Below are positions 55,583 through 64,000 of a DNA stretch of 64,000 nt, in pieces. The position numbers were made by a program, and so were the translations under genes. This DNA comes from DASQUK01 sp963756425 (GTDB lineage Bacteria > Actinomycetota > Acidimicrobiia > Acidimicrobiales > VFJN01). The DNA lies in NCBI GenBank assembly GCA_963756425.1, contig CAVWNW010000019.1:248001-312000 (forward strand), in the 5' to 3' direction. Below the pieces are notes generated by a model. The model was not told the DNA's origin. It did no database searches and worked only from the letters and a program-made list of their open reading frames with translations. Positions within the stretch are counted from its first letter, which is position 1, and the number at the start of each line of letters is the position of its first letter.

Positions 55583-56752
55583 TCAGGCCGGCTGCTCCTC
55601 GACCGGCGTGTCGACGCTCCAGCGGTAGCGCGCCCGCCGGTGTTGCCCGCGTCCGGTGCGCAGCTCGTGCGCCGGGGTGAGCCGGCGCACGAGGGCGTCG
55701 GGCGCGAGGAAGGCGAGCTCCATTTCCTCGGGCGTGGCATCGGGATCGAGCCTCTCGGCGGCCAGCACCGCCGCCCGCACCCGTGCCAGCGGCCCTTGGA
55801 GCAGCTCGGCGATCACCGCCGGCAGGGTCTCCGGGTCCTTGAGCACCCAGGAGTGCGTCCCGCCGTGGATGGTCACCAGCGTGCCCCCGGACCGACGGGC
55901 GGCGTCCTTGGCGGTCTGGTACGGCACCGCGATGTCCCGGTCGCCGTGGATCACCACGACGGGGATCCTCTCGTCGGCCAGCGTCTCGAGCATCTCGCGG
56001 CTGTCCTGCGAGCGCAGCATCGACACGGCAGGACCGAGCATCCGCCAGGGGCGCCGGGCGTGCTCCCACAGCGTCGGTGCGACCAGGCGGCCGAGCTTCA
56101 TCGCCTGGCCGGGGTCCCGCAGCCACGGGAGCGTCGAGAGCGTGTCGATGGCCAGGGCGGCGGCGACGCCCAGCAACACCGGCGGGGCGAAGCGGGAGAT
56201 GCGGATCAGGCGGTCCCAGCAATCGCCGACCACGGCGTCGATGAGCACCACGCCGATCGCCCGATCGGGCTGCTCCGCCACCAGCTGCGTCACGAGCCGC
56301 CCACCCATCGAGTGGCCGGCGAACAGCGCCCGCCGCACGCCGAGCTCGTCCAGGACGCGGGCGAGCAGCCCGGTGTAGGACTCGAGCTTCTCGCCGCCGG
56401 TGGGCAGGCCCTGGGTGCCGCCGTGGCCGGCGACGTCGATGGCGATGACCTTGAAGCCCATGCGCACCAGGCGTGACAGCGTCTGCGCGTAGAGGATGCC
56501 CTCGGCCGTGAACCCGTGAACCAGCACGACCGGGATCCCCTGGCCGCTGACGGATACACCGACCCGGTGGTTGTCGTCGAGCGTGATCTCGTGGCGGGCG
56601 AGCCGGGGGACGGCCACGAGCTGGCCGGTCTGGCGGGCGGCCCGGATCGGGCCGACGATCGGCTCCTGAGCCCCCGACTGCTCCGCCCCAGGCAGCGGGA
56701 TGACGGCCGCCAGGTCACCGCCGTTGGAAGGTTCGTCGTCCTTGCCGGTCAT
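55583..56752 (-). CDS. Alpha/beta hydrolase
   Basis: About 389 residues. A 75-residue N-terminal segment is followed by the alpha/beta fold: oxyanion region VVLVHGFTAEG, nucleophile elbow GHSMGG, late Asp in IHGDRDIAVPYQ and the catalytic His in IHGGTHSWVL. Substrate not known; the fold includes esterases, haloperoxidase-like and lipase-like enzymes. The C-terminal 70 residues are polar and Arg-rich and outside the fold. ATG 56752 has AGGGG upstream; GTG 56758 is six bases earlier. It lies between ribF and rpsO. Confidence 0.88.
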   Translation of the reverse strand: MTGKDDEPSNGGDLAAVIPLPGAEQSGAQEPIVGPIRAARQTGQLVAVPRLARHEITLDDNHRVGVSVSGQGIPVVLVHGFTAEGILYAQTLSRLVRMGFKVIAIDVAGHGGTQGLPTGGEKLESYTGLLARVLDELGVRRALFAGHSMGGRLVTQLVAEQPDRAIGVVLIDAVVGDCWDRLIRISRFAPPVLLGVAAALAIDTLSTLPWLRDPGQAMKLGRLVAPTLWEHARRPWRMLGPAVSMLRSQDSREMLETLADERIPVVVIHGDRDIAVPYQTAKDAARRSGGTLVTIHGGTHSWVLKDPETLPAVIAELLQGPLARVRAAVLAAERLDPDATPEEMELAFLAPDALVRRLTPAHELRTGRGQHRRARYRWSVDTPVEEQPA

Positions 56753-56804
56753 CTTCACCCCTCACTTACACCATAAGCCACGCGCCGGCGTCCCGGCGGT
56801 TGCC

Positions 56805-57773
56805 TCAGTTGGGGGGCGGCACGGCGCGCAACAGCTCCCGGGCCTGGTCGACGTCGCGCCGCATCTGCTCGACCAGGGCCTCCGCCGTGTCGAAGCGGAC
56901 CTCGTCGCGCTGCCGGGCGACGAACCGGACCTTCGCGTGCTCGCCGTAGAGGTCGCCATCGAAGTCCAGCAGGTGGGCCTCCAGCAGGCTGACGTGGGCC
57001 TCGACGTAGAACGTCGGCCGGCGGCCGAGCGAGATGGCGCTGGCGTGCACGGATCCGTCCGGTCGCTCGAACCACCCCGCGTATATCCCGTCCGCGGGCA
57101 GCAGAATGTCGCCGGGTACCGAGACGTTGGCGGTCGGGAACCCCAGCTCGCGACCACGCTTGTCGCCCAGGGCCACCACGCCCCGGACCTCGTAGTCCCG
57201 GCCGAGCAGCAGGTTGGCCAGGGCCAGGTCGCCCTCGACCAGGGCACGGCGGATTCGTGTCGACGAGACCGGCGCCAGCCCGGCACCCGGGCTGCTCTCG
57301 GTGCCGACCAGCTCGATCCCGTCGACTTCGAAGCCCAGCTCCCCACCCAGCCGGCGCAGGAGGGGCACGTTGCCCGCGCGCCGGTGACCGAAGTGGAAGT
57401 CCTCCCCCACCACCACGTCCGCGGCGTTGAGGCAGTCGACCAGGACCTCCTTGACGAAGTCCTCGGCCGACTCCTGGCTGCGTGCCTCGTCGAAGGTGAT
57501 CACCAGGCAGTAGTCGATCCCGGTGTCGGCCAGGAGCTCGAGCTTCTGTTCGAGGTCCGTCAGCAGCCGGGGCGCCGACTCGGGGCGCACGACCGCGGCC
57601 GGATGCCGGTCGAAGGTCACGACGGCGCTGCGTAGCCCCCGCTCGGCGGCACGCTGGCGCACCAGCCGGATCACCGAGCGGTGCCCGAGGTGGACCCCGT
57701 CGTAGGCCCCGATGGTGACGACCGTGCCCTCCGGCGGCGACGGACACCAGGCCTGATCGCGCAGCACCTCCAT
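56805..57773 (-). CDS. ribF: Bifunctional riboflavin kinase / FMN adenylyltransferase
   Basis: Makes FMN and then FAD. 322 residues: N-terminal FAD synthetase with the nucleotidyltransferase HIGH-like motif (GAYDGVHLGHRSVIRL) and VVGEDFHFGHRRAGN, SSTRIRRALVEGDL; C-terminal riboflavin kinase (GFPTANVSVPGDILLPADGIYAGW, then HLLDFDGDLYGEHAKVRFVARQR). ATG 57773. It belongs to the infB-rbfA-truB-ribF-rpsO order, here with the metB/cystathionine beta-synthase pair inserted between truB and ribF. Confidence 0.95.
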   Translation of the reverse strand: MEVLRDQAWCPSPPEGTVVTIGAYDGVHLGHRSVIRLVRQRAAERGLRSAVVTFDRHPAAVVRPESAPRLLTDLEQKLELLADTGIDYCLVITFDEARSQESAEDFVKEVLVDCLNAADVVVGEDFHFGHRRAGNVPLLRRLGGELGFEVDGIELVGTESSPGAGLAPVSSTRIRRALVEGDLALANLLLGRDYEVRGVVALGDKRGRELGFPTANVSVPGDILLPADGIYAGWFERPDGSVHASAISLGRRPTFYVEAHVSLLEAHLLDFDGDLYGEHAKVRFVARQRDEVRFDTAEALVEQMRRDVDQARELLRAVPPPN

Positions 57774-57846
57774 CGGGGCGGGAGGTTACCGGTCGCCGCG
57801 AACGGGGCGGGCCCCGGTTAACGGCGTTGGCCGGGACGTGGTGGTC

Positions 57847-57987
57847 CCCGCCACGGAGGCGACTGGCATCCCGCCACGGAGGTTTCCCCCGAGGTCATGG
57901 GTCCCGGCGGACCGAGCCGGAGGTCATCAGTTCCGGACACGGAACCCATGACCTCGCTCTTCCGATCACGGAACCCATGACCTCGGG
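57847..57987. repeat. Cluster of direct and inverted repeats between ribF and metB
   Basis: CCCGCCACGGAGG occurs at 57847-57859 and 57870-57882. A 19-base word (CACGGAACCCATGACCTCG) occurs at 57938-57956 and 57967-57985. CCCGAGGTCATGGGT (57888-57902) is the exact reverse complement of 57973-57987, and an inverted, imperfect version lies near 57918-57936. The segment can fold into several alternative stems and contains no gene. Confidence 0.85.
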
Positions 57988-58009
57988 AAAGTTGCTCGGG
58001 CCCCGACCG

Positions 58010-59155
58010 TCAGAGGCCGTCCAACGCCTGGCGGAGGTCGGCAACGAGGTCGGCCGCAGTCTCGATCCCGACCGACAGGCGGACGAGCCCGGGATCCACG
58101 GCCAGCGCCGATCCCGCGGCCGACGCGTGCGTCATGCGGTGCGGGTGCTCGATGAGCGACTCCACCGACCCCAGCGACTCCGCCAGGATGAACAGGCGTG
58201 TGCGCCCCACCAGCCGGATGGCGGCGTCCTCGCCGCCGCGCACGACGAACGAGACCATGCCCCCCGCATCGCGCATCTGCCGCTTGGCCACGTCGGCCCC
58301 GGCGTGGTCGGGCAGGCCCGGCCACAGCACCCGCTCGACGGCCGGATGCTCGAGCAGCAGCTCGACGACGGCACGGGCATTGTCGCAGTGGCGGTCCATG
58401 CGGACGCCGAGGGTCCGGAGCCCCCGCAGCACCAGGTAGCAGTCGAACGGAGACGGCACGGCGCCGGCGGCGTTCTGCACGAAGCCGATGCCCTCGGCGA
58501 GCTCGGCGTCGTCGGTGACGACGCAGCCGCCCACCACGTCGGAGTGCCCGCCCAGGTACTTGGTGGCGCTGTGGACGACGACGTCCGCACCCAACGCCAG
58601 GGGCTGCTGCAGATAGGGCGTGGCGAACGTGTTGTCCACCACCAGGCGGGCCCCGTGACCGTGCGCCAGCTCGGCGATCGCGGAGATGTCGACGATCGCC
58701 ATCGCGGGGTTGGTGGGCGTCTCGGCCCACACGAGCCTGGTGCCGGGCGGCCAGTCGCGATCGAGGGCGGCCGGATCGGTGAGGTCGACGGCGGTCCACG
58801 GGTGCCCGGCCGGCCCGTAGACCTTGTCGATCAGCCGGTACGTGCCGCCGTAGGCATCGCTGCCGAGGACGATCCGCTCCCCCGGACGGAGCTGGCGCAG
58901 GATCGCGTCCTCGGCCGCCAGCCCCGATCCGAAGGCGTGGGCCCACCGGCCGCCCTCGAGCGAGGCCAGGCAGGCCTCGAGCGAGCCGCGCGTCGGATTG
59001 CCGCTGCGCGAATACTCCCAGCCCTGATGGTCCCCGACGGCGGACTGGGCGAAGGTGGTCGAGACGCTGATGGGAGGCACCACGGCGCCGGTGGCCGGGT
59101 CGGGGTCCTGCCCCGCGTGGATGGCTCGGGTCTCGAACCCGTCGGCATCGGGCAT
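58010..59155 (-). CDS. metB: Trans-sulfuration PLP enzyme (cystathionine gamma-synthase/lyase)
   Basis: Cys/Met metabolism PLP enzyme, 381 residues. Substrate and cofactor residues: YSRSGNPTRGSLEACLASLE, DTN-like VVDNTFATPYLQQPL, Schiff-base Lys in HSATKYLGGHSDVVGG, and the C-terminal LVRLSVGIETAADLVADL. Sequence does not separate gamma-synthase from gamma-lyase with certainty. Next to the cystathionine beta-synthase gene, gamma-lyase (reverse trans-sulfuration, making cysteine from cystathionine) is quite possible. ATG 59155 shares one base with the stop of that gene (TGATG). Confidence 0.88.
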   Translation of the reverse strand: MPDADGFETRAIHAGQDPDPATGAVVPPISVSTTFAQSAVGDHQGWEYSRSGNPTRGSLEACLASLEGGRWAHAFGSGLAAEDAILRQLRPGERIVLGSDAYGGTYRLIDKVYGPAGHPWTAVDLTDPAALDRDWPPGTRLVWAETPTNPAMAIVDISAIAELAHGHGARLVVDNTFATPYLQQPLALGADVVVHSATKYLGGHSDVVGGCVVTDDAELAEGIGFVQNAAGAVPSPFDCYLVLRGLRTLGVRMDRHCDNARAVVELLLEHPAVERVLWPGLPDHAGADVAKRQMRDAGGMVSFVVRGGEDAAIRLVGRTRLFILAESLGSVESLIEHPHRMTHASAAGSALAVDPGLVRLSVGIETAADLVADLRQALDGL

Positions 59156-60546
59156 CAATGCCCCGCCTGGGAGAGGTGGTCGAGGACGTCGGTGCGGCCC
59201 AGCACCACGTGCGGCCGCCCGCCCGCGAGCACCACCAGGGCGCCCGCCCGGTCGAGAAGCTCGACCGCCAAGGCGATCGGTTGGCCGATGCCGATCGTCG
59301 GGAGGCGGGGCCCCATCACCTTCTCGACCGGCTCGTCCATCACCGCCGGTTCGTGGAAGGCACGGTCCATGAGCGCCAGCTCGTCGACGGCGCCGAGGAT
59401 CTCCGCCGCGGCCAGCGGCATCTCTCCCTTGGCGACGGGGAGCTGCGAGACGCCGTAGCCGCGCATGACGTTGACGGCCCGCCGCACCGTCTCGTCGGGC
59501 TGGATGTACACGAGCGGCGGGATGTCCCCCCGGCGCGCCTCGATGATGTCCGCCACGGTGTGCTCGCCGGCGGCTCGGAGGAACCCGTAGCCGGCCATCC
59601 AGTCCTGGTCGAAGACCCGCGACAGGTAGCCCCGGCCCGAGTCGGGGATCAACACCACCACCAGGTGTGCGGGACCGAGGCCGCGGCCGACCTCGAGCGC
59701 CGCCGCCACGGCGGTTCCGCCCGAGCCTCCGATGTGCAGGCCCTCCTCGCGGGTGACCCGCCGGGCCATGAGGAAGCTGTCCTCGTCGCTGATCGGCACC
59801 ACCCGGTCGACCAGCGAGGGGTCGTACGTCGTGGGCCAGAAGTCCTCGCCGATGCCCTCGACCAGGTACGGCCGCCCCGAACCGCCGGAGTAGACCGATC
59901 CCTCGGGGTCCGCGCCGACGATCTGGACGCCGGGGTCCTGGGCCTTGAGATACCGGCCCACGCCCGTGATCGTCCCGCCGGTGCCCACACCCGCCACGAA
60001 GTGCGTGACGCGGCCCGCCGTCTGACGCCAGATCTCGGGTCCGGTCGAGTGCTCGTGGGCCCAGGGGTTCCACTCGTTGGCGTACTGATTGGGGCGGAAC
60101 GCTCCCGGGGTCTCGCGGACGAGCCGCTCGGAGACCGAGTAGTAGGACTGTGGGTCGTCGGGCTCGACCGCCACCGGGCACACGATCACCTCGGCGCCGT
60201 AGGCCTCGAGCAGGCGGATCTTCTCGGGCGCCACCTTGTCGGTCACCACGAAGATGCAGCGGTAGCCCCGCTGGGCGGCGACGATGGCCAGCCCCACGCC
60301 GGTGTTGCCGGACGTGGGCTCGACGATGGTGCCGCCGGGCTTCAGCGCACCGTCGCGCTCGGCCTGCTCGATCATGGCCAGTGCCGTGCGGTCCTTGACG
60401 CTGCCGCCCGGGTTCAGCATCTCCAGCTTGGCCACGACCCTGCAGGTCAACCCCTCGGTCACCCGGTTGAGCTGGACCAGCGGCGTGTCGCCGATCAGGT
60501 CGATCAGCGAGTCCGCTATCTGCGCCCCGGGTTCGGGCTGCTCCAT
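59155..60546 (-). CDS. Cystathionine beta-synthase (with C-terminal CBS domains)
   Basis: 463 residues. PLP fold type II: Schiff-base Lys in NPGGSVKDRTAL, EPTSGNTGVGLAIVAA, GTGGTITGVGRYLK and SGGTAVAAAL. After residue 330 come two CBS domains (ADIIEARRGDIPPLVYIQPD; VMGPRLPTIGIGQPIALAVELL). The fusion distinguishes cystathionine beta-synthase from CysK/CysM. It condenses serine (or O-acetylserine) with homocysteine; with the adjacent metB-like gene it forms a reverse trans-sulfuration pair. ATG 60546. Confidence 0.93.
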   Translation of the reverse strand: MEQPEPGAQIADSLIDLIGDTPLVQLNRVTEGLTCRVVAKLEMLNPGGSVKDRTALAMIEQAERDGALKPGGTIVEPTSGNTGVGLAIVAAQRGYRCIFVVTDKVAPEKIRLLEAYGAEVIVCPVAVEPDDPQSYYSVSERLVRETPGAFRPNQYANEWNPWAHEHSTGPEIWRQTAGRVTHFVAGVGTGGTITGVGRYLKAQDPGVQIVGADPEGSVYSGGSGRPYLVEGIGEDFWPTTYDPSLVDRVVPISDEDSFLMARRVTREEGLHIGGSGGTAVAAALEVGRGLGPAHLVVVLIPDSGRGYLSRVFDQDWMAGYGFLRAAGEHTVADIIEARRGDIPPLVYIQPDETVRRAVNVMRGYGVSQLPVAKGEMPLAAAEILGAVDELALMDRAFHEPAVMDEPVEKVMGPRLPTIGIGQPIALAVELLDRAGALVVLAGGRPHVVLGRTDVLDHLSQAGH

Positions 60547-60616
60547 TGCACGCCCCTTCGGTCGATGAACCCGGTTGACCCTATAGGCGGGCCCCTCCCC
60601 TCGGGGAAGCCACGCC

Positions 60617-61516
60617 TCAGGTCAGGACCACGCCGGGCTTGACGGTGGCGCCGCGGTGGCGCGCATACACCGCCAGCAGCGTGCCGTCGCCGTCGACGAT
60701 GGCCCAGGGGCCGTCCCCGGTCACGCCGAGCGCGTCGTCGTCGAAGACTCGCCCGTGGCGCACCTGTGCGGCCACCTCCTCGCCCACCACCGCCTGCGGG
60801 CGGCCCCGCAGCGCCTCGAGCGGCGGGAGCAGGCGTTCGGGCGAGAGCGCCTCCAGCGGCACGGCCTCCTCGCTCCCGAACGGTCCCACGGCGGTGCGCC
60901 GCAGCCGGCGCAGGTGGGCGCCCCCGCCGAGGGCGGCGCCGAGGTCGGCGGCCAGCGAGCGCACGTAGGTCCCCGACGAGCACGTGACGGCGACCGGGAA
61001 CACCCCCGGCGCCACCGGTTCGGCCACCTCGAACCGCTGCACGCGCACGGCCACCGGCTTGCGTTCGACCTCGACGCCGGCGCGGGCGAGCTGGTGCAGC
61101 CGGCGGCCGCCGACCTGCTTGGCCGACACCATGGGCGGCACCTGCAGGACGGCCCCGGTGAGGCCGGCGGCGGCCGCTCGGACGTCGGCCAGCGCGACGT
61201 CCGCCATGTCCCAGCTGCCGGTCACCGTGCCCGACGCGTCCAGCGTGGACGTCGACGTCCCCAGAACCACCTCGCCCGCGTACGACTTGTCGAGCCCGGA
61301 GACGTAGGCCAGGAGCCGGGTGGCTTGGCCGACCCCGAGCACGAGCACGCCCGTGGCGTCGGGGTCGAGAGTGCCGGCGTGACCGACCCTGCGGGTGCCG
61401 AGCAGGCCCCGCGCCTTGGCCACGACGTCGTGCGACGTCCAGCCGGAGGGCTTGTCGATCACCGCCACGCCGGTCGGCGCCGGCCCGGCCCCGACCGCCG
61501 GGCCCCGCCGCGCCAT
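60617..61516 (-). CDS. truB: tRNA pseudouridine(55) synthase
   Basis: Makes pseudouridine 55 in the T-loop of tRNAs. 299 residues. Start GVAVIDKPSGWTSHDVV, catalytic Asp in HAGTLDPDATGVLVLGVG, YAGEVVLGTSTSTLD, PPMVSAKQVGGRRLHQLAR and SGTYVRSLAADLG. A C-terminal TruB extension (ALRGRPQAVVGEE to the end) is present. ATG 61516 shares one base with the rbfA stop. It lies between rbfA and the cystathionine beta-synthase gene. Confidence 0.96.
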   Translation of the reverse strand: MARRGPAVGAGPAPTGVAVIDKPSGWTSHDVVAKARGLLGTRRVGHAGTLDPDATGVLVLGVGQATRLLAYVSGLDKSYAGEVVLGTSTSTLDASGTVTGSWDMADVALADVRAAAAGLTGAVLQVPPMVSAKQVGGRRLHQLARAGVEVERKPVAVRVQRFEVAEPVAPGVFPVAVTCSSGTYVRSLAADLGAALGGGAHLRRLRRTAVGPFGSEEAVPLEALSPERLLPPLEALRGRPQAVVGEEVAAQVRHGRVFDDDALGVTGDGPWAIVDGDGTLLAVYARHRGATVKPGVVLT

Positions 61517-61908
61517 CAGCGGCGCTCGTCGCCGGCGATCTCGCGCATGATCTCCTCGATCCGCTCCGCCTGGCGGATCACCGTGTCCTGCCGGAAGACG
61601 AGCTCCGGCGTCCGCTTGAGGTGCGCCTGCCGGCCGATCGCCGCCTGCAGGCGGCCGCGGTGCTGGGCCAGGGCCTCCCCGAGCTCGTCGCTCTCGTTGT
61701 CCCCGGTTGCGGCGGACAGGCTCGTGTAGAACACCGTGGCCCGCCGAAGGTCGGGATCGACGTCGACCGCGACGACGGTGAACAGCCCGAGCCGGTCGTC
61801 CCCCAGCCGCTCGATCTCGTCGGCGACGATCTCCTGCACGAGGTGGTTGAGCCGGGCCGTTCGCGGATAGTCGCGGCCGGTCCCGTGCACACGAGGACGC
61901 TTGCTCAT
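61516..61908 (-). CDS. rbfA: 30S ribosome-binding factor A
   Basis: KH-type protein needed for late 30S maturation and cold growth. 130 residues. Pattern RTARLNHLVQEIVADEIERL, VVAVDVDPDLRRATVFYTSL, RLQAAIGRQAHLKRTPELVFRQD, RIEEIMREI is complete. It follows the DUF503 gene, which follows infB: the usual infB-(DUF503)-rbfA-truB order of actinobacteria and related phyla. Confidence 0.95.
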   Translation of the reverse strand: MSKRPRVHGTGRDYPRTARLNHLVQEIVADEIERLGDDRLGLFTVVAVDVDPDLRRATVFYTSLSAATGDNESDELGEALAQHRGRLQAAIGRQAHLKRTPELVFRQDTVIRQAERIEEIMREIAGDERR

Positions 61909-62020
61909 TGTTCCCCGCTCTTGCTGCTTCGCACCGGGCCGCTCGGGCTCCGACGCGTTGCTCGTCCGCTCCGACGGCCGCTCGGGCCGGGCTCGCTCTC
62001 TCGCCCTGCGGGACGCTCGC

Positions 62021-62323
62021 TCATGACTTCTCCTCCTCTTCCTCCACCCACAGGCGATCCACCCGCAGGACCTCGACCTCGGGGAAGGACCACACGAAGC
62101 GCTCCACCTCGTCCAGCACCTCGTAGAGGTGCGACCGCGTCGGCGCCACCGCCGCCACGCCGACCGTGCTGAGGTGCCAGGCGTCCTGGTGGGCGATCTC
62201 GGACGCCGAAACCCGGTAGCGACGCCACAGGCCCTCGACGATGGGGCGGACCGCCGACCGCTTGGCCTTCAGCGAGCGGCACTCGCGGAGGTAGAGCTCG
62301 AAGCGGACCGCCGCGGCATGCAC
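62021..62323 (-). CDS. DUF503 domain protein
   Basis: About 100 residues. Family features: VRFELYLRECRSLKAKRSAVRPIVEGLWRRYRVS in pieces, VSASEIAHQDAWHLSTVGVAAV, ending in an acidic tail (LWVEEEEEKS). Always small and often next to rbfA and infB; the function is not established. GTG 62323 is the first start giving the family N-terminus. The 112 bases between it and rbfA are a repeat-rich GCTCGGGC region with no gene. Confidence 0.88.
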   Translation of the reverse strand: MHAAAVRFELYLRECRSLKAKRSAVRPIVEGLWRRYRVSASEIAHQDAWHLSTVGVAAVAPTRSHLYEVLDEVERFVWSFPEVEVLRVDRLWVEEEEEKS

Positions 62324-62387
62324 GGGGCCAGCGTAGAGCCGGTGTCCGGAAGCGCCCGCCCGCGCCGACCGCCATCGAGCGACGGTG

Positions 62388-64000
<1,613 letters not shown>

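Noticed and set aside
58010..60181. A 723-residue fusion upstream of metB
   Set aside because: The extension runs in the wrong frame through the cystathionine beta-synthase gene and is Arg/Gly/Pro-rich; metB starts at ATG 59155.
61909..62020. Gene between DUF503 and rbfA
   Set aside because: Only repeated GCTCGGGC-type words giving Arg/Ser/Gly-rich peptides; too short and without a start signal.

Overview
The window is about 70% G+C and carries the housekeeping chromosome core of an actinobacterium. The gene neighbourhoods (infB-rbfA-truB-ribF-rpsO-pnp; dapB; dapA-rnj; ftsK-rimO-pgsA-cinA-recA-miaB-miaA-dapF-hflX; lexA and a LysM gene beside nrdR-nrdJ), the GAAC-N4-GTTC LexA boxes, the many GTG starts and the TANNNT -10 elements all fit Actinomycetota. 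A deep lineage such as Acidimicrobiia is my inference from this core plus class II NrdJ, Co-type nitrile hydratase and the absence of recX next to recA. There are no tRNA or rRNA genes, CRISPR arrays, prophages or insertion sequences that I can recognise.

Layout. 1-2242: class II ribonucleotide reductase nrdJ (cut by the window edge), then a 600-base intergenic region with a good nrdJ promoter. 2851-5805: RibD-like reductase, nrdR, a LysM membrane protein and lexA; the LysM/lexA divergent region holds four LexA boxes. 5806-12297: dapE, dapD, dapC, hflX, dapF, miaA. 12667-20407: a frameshifted DUF1918/DUF1876 gene, a GNAT enzyme, miaB, recA (two DNA-damage type promoters), frameshifted thpR, cinA, pgsA, rimO. 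20485-24159: a 44-bp tandem hairpin repeat and an FtsX-type ABC exporter. 24216-31412: ftsK, an SDR, a lipoprotein serine hydrolase, mutM, rnj. 31502-48482: frameshifted dapA followed by an accessory block (winged-helix protein, nitrile hydratase, SURF1, a large LuxR regulator, methyltransferase, two AMP-dependent ligases, DedA-like protein, VOC protein, typA, nitroreductase, DinB protein, a dapA paralogue). 48499-64000: dapB, an ABC-F ATPase, an M16 protease, pnp, rpsO, a hydrolase, ribF, metB, a cystathionine beta-synthase, truB, rbfA, DUF503 and the 3' part of infB.

How it works together. All six enzymes from aspartate semialdehyde to meso-diaminopimelate by the succinylase route (dapA, B, D, C, E, F) are here, though dapA carries a frameshift and dapF has Ser in place of one catalytic Cys. 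lexA, recA and the LysM gene (in the place held by ChiZ/DivS division suppressors in mycobacteria and corynebacteria) form an SOS circuit whose operators and promoters can be read directly. pnp, rpsO, rnj, rbfA, truB, infB, typA, hflX, miaA, miaB and rimO supply RNA processing and translation.

The least explained material is non-coding: the 44-bp tandem repeat, two families of dispersed repeats (each with two copies here), a repeat cluster after ribF, and several genes with a -10 box only 6-9 bases before the start codon, which suggests leaderless mRNAs. Three separate one-base frameshifts in otherwise conserved genes suggest either draft-quality sequence or real gene decay.
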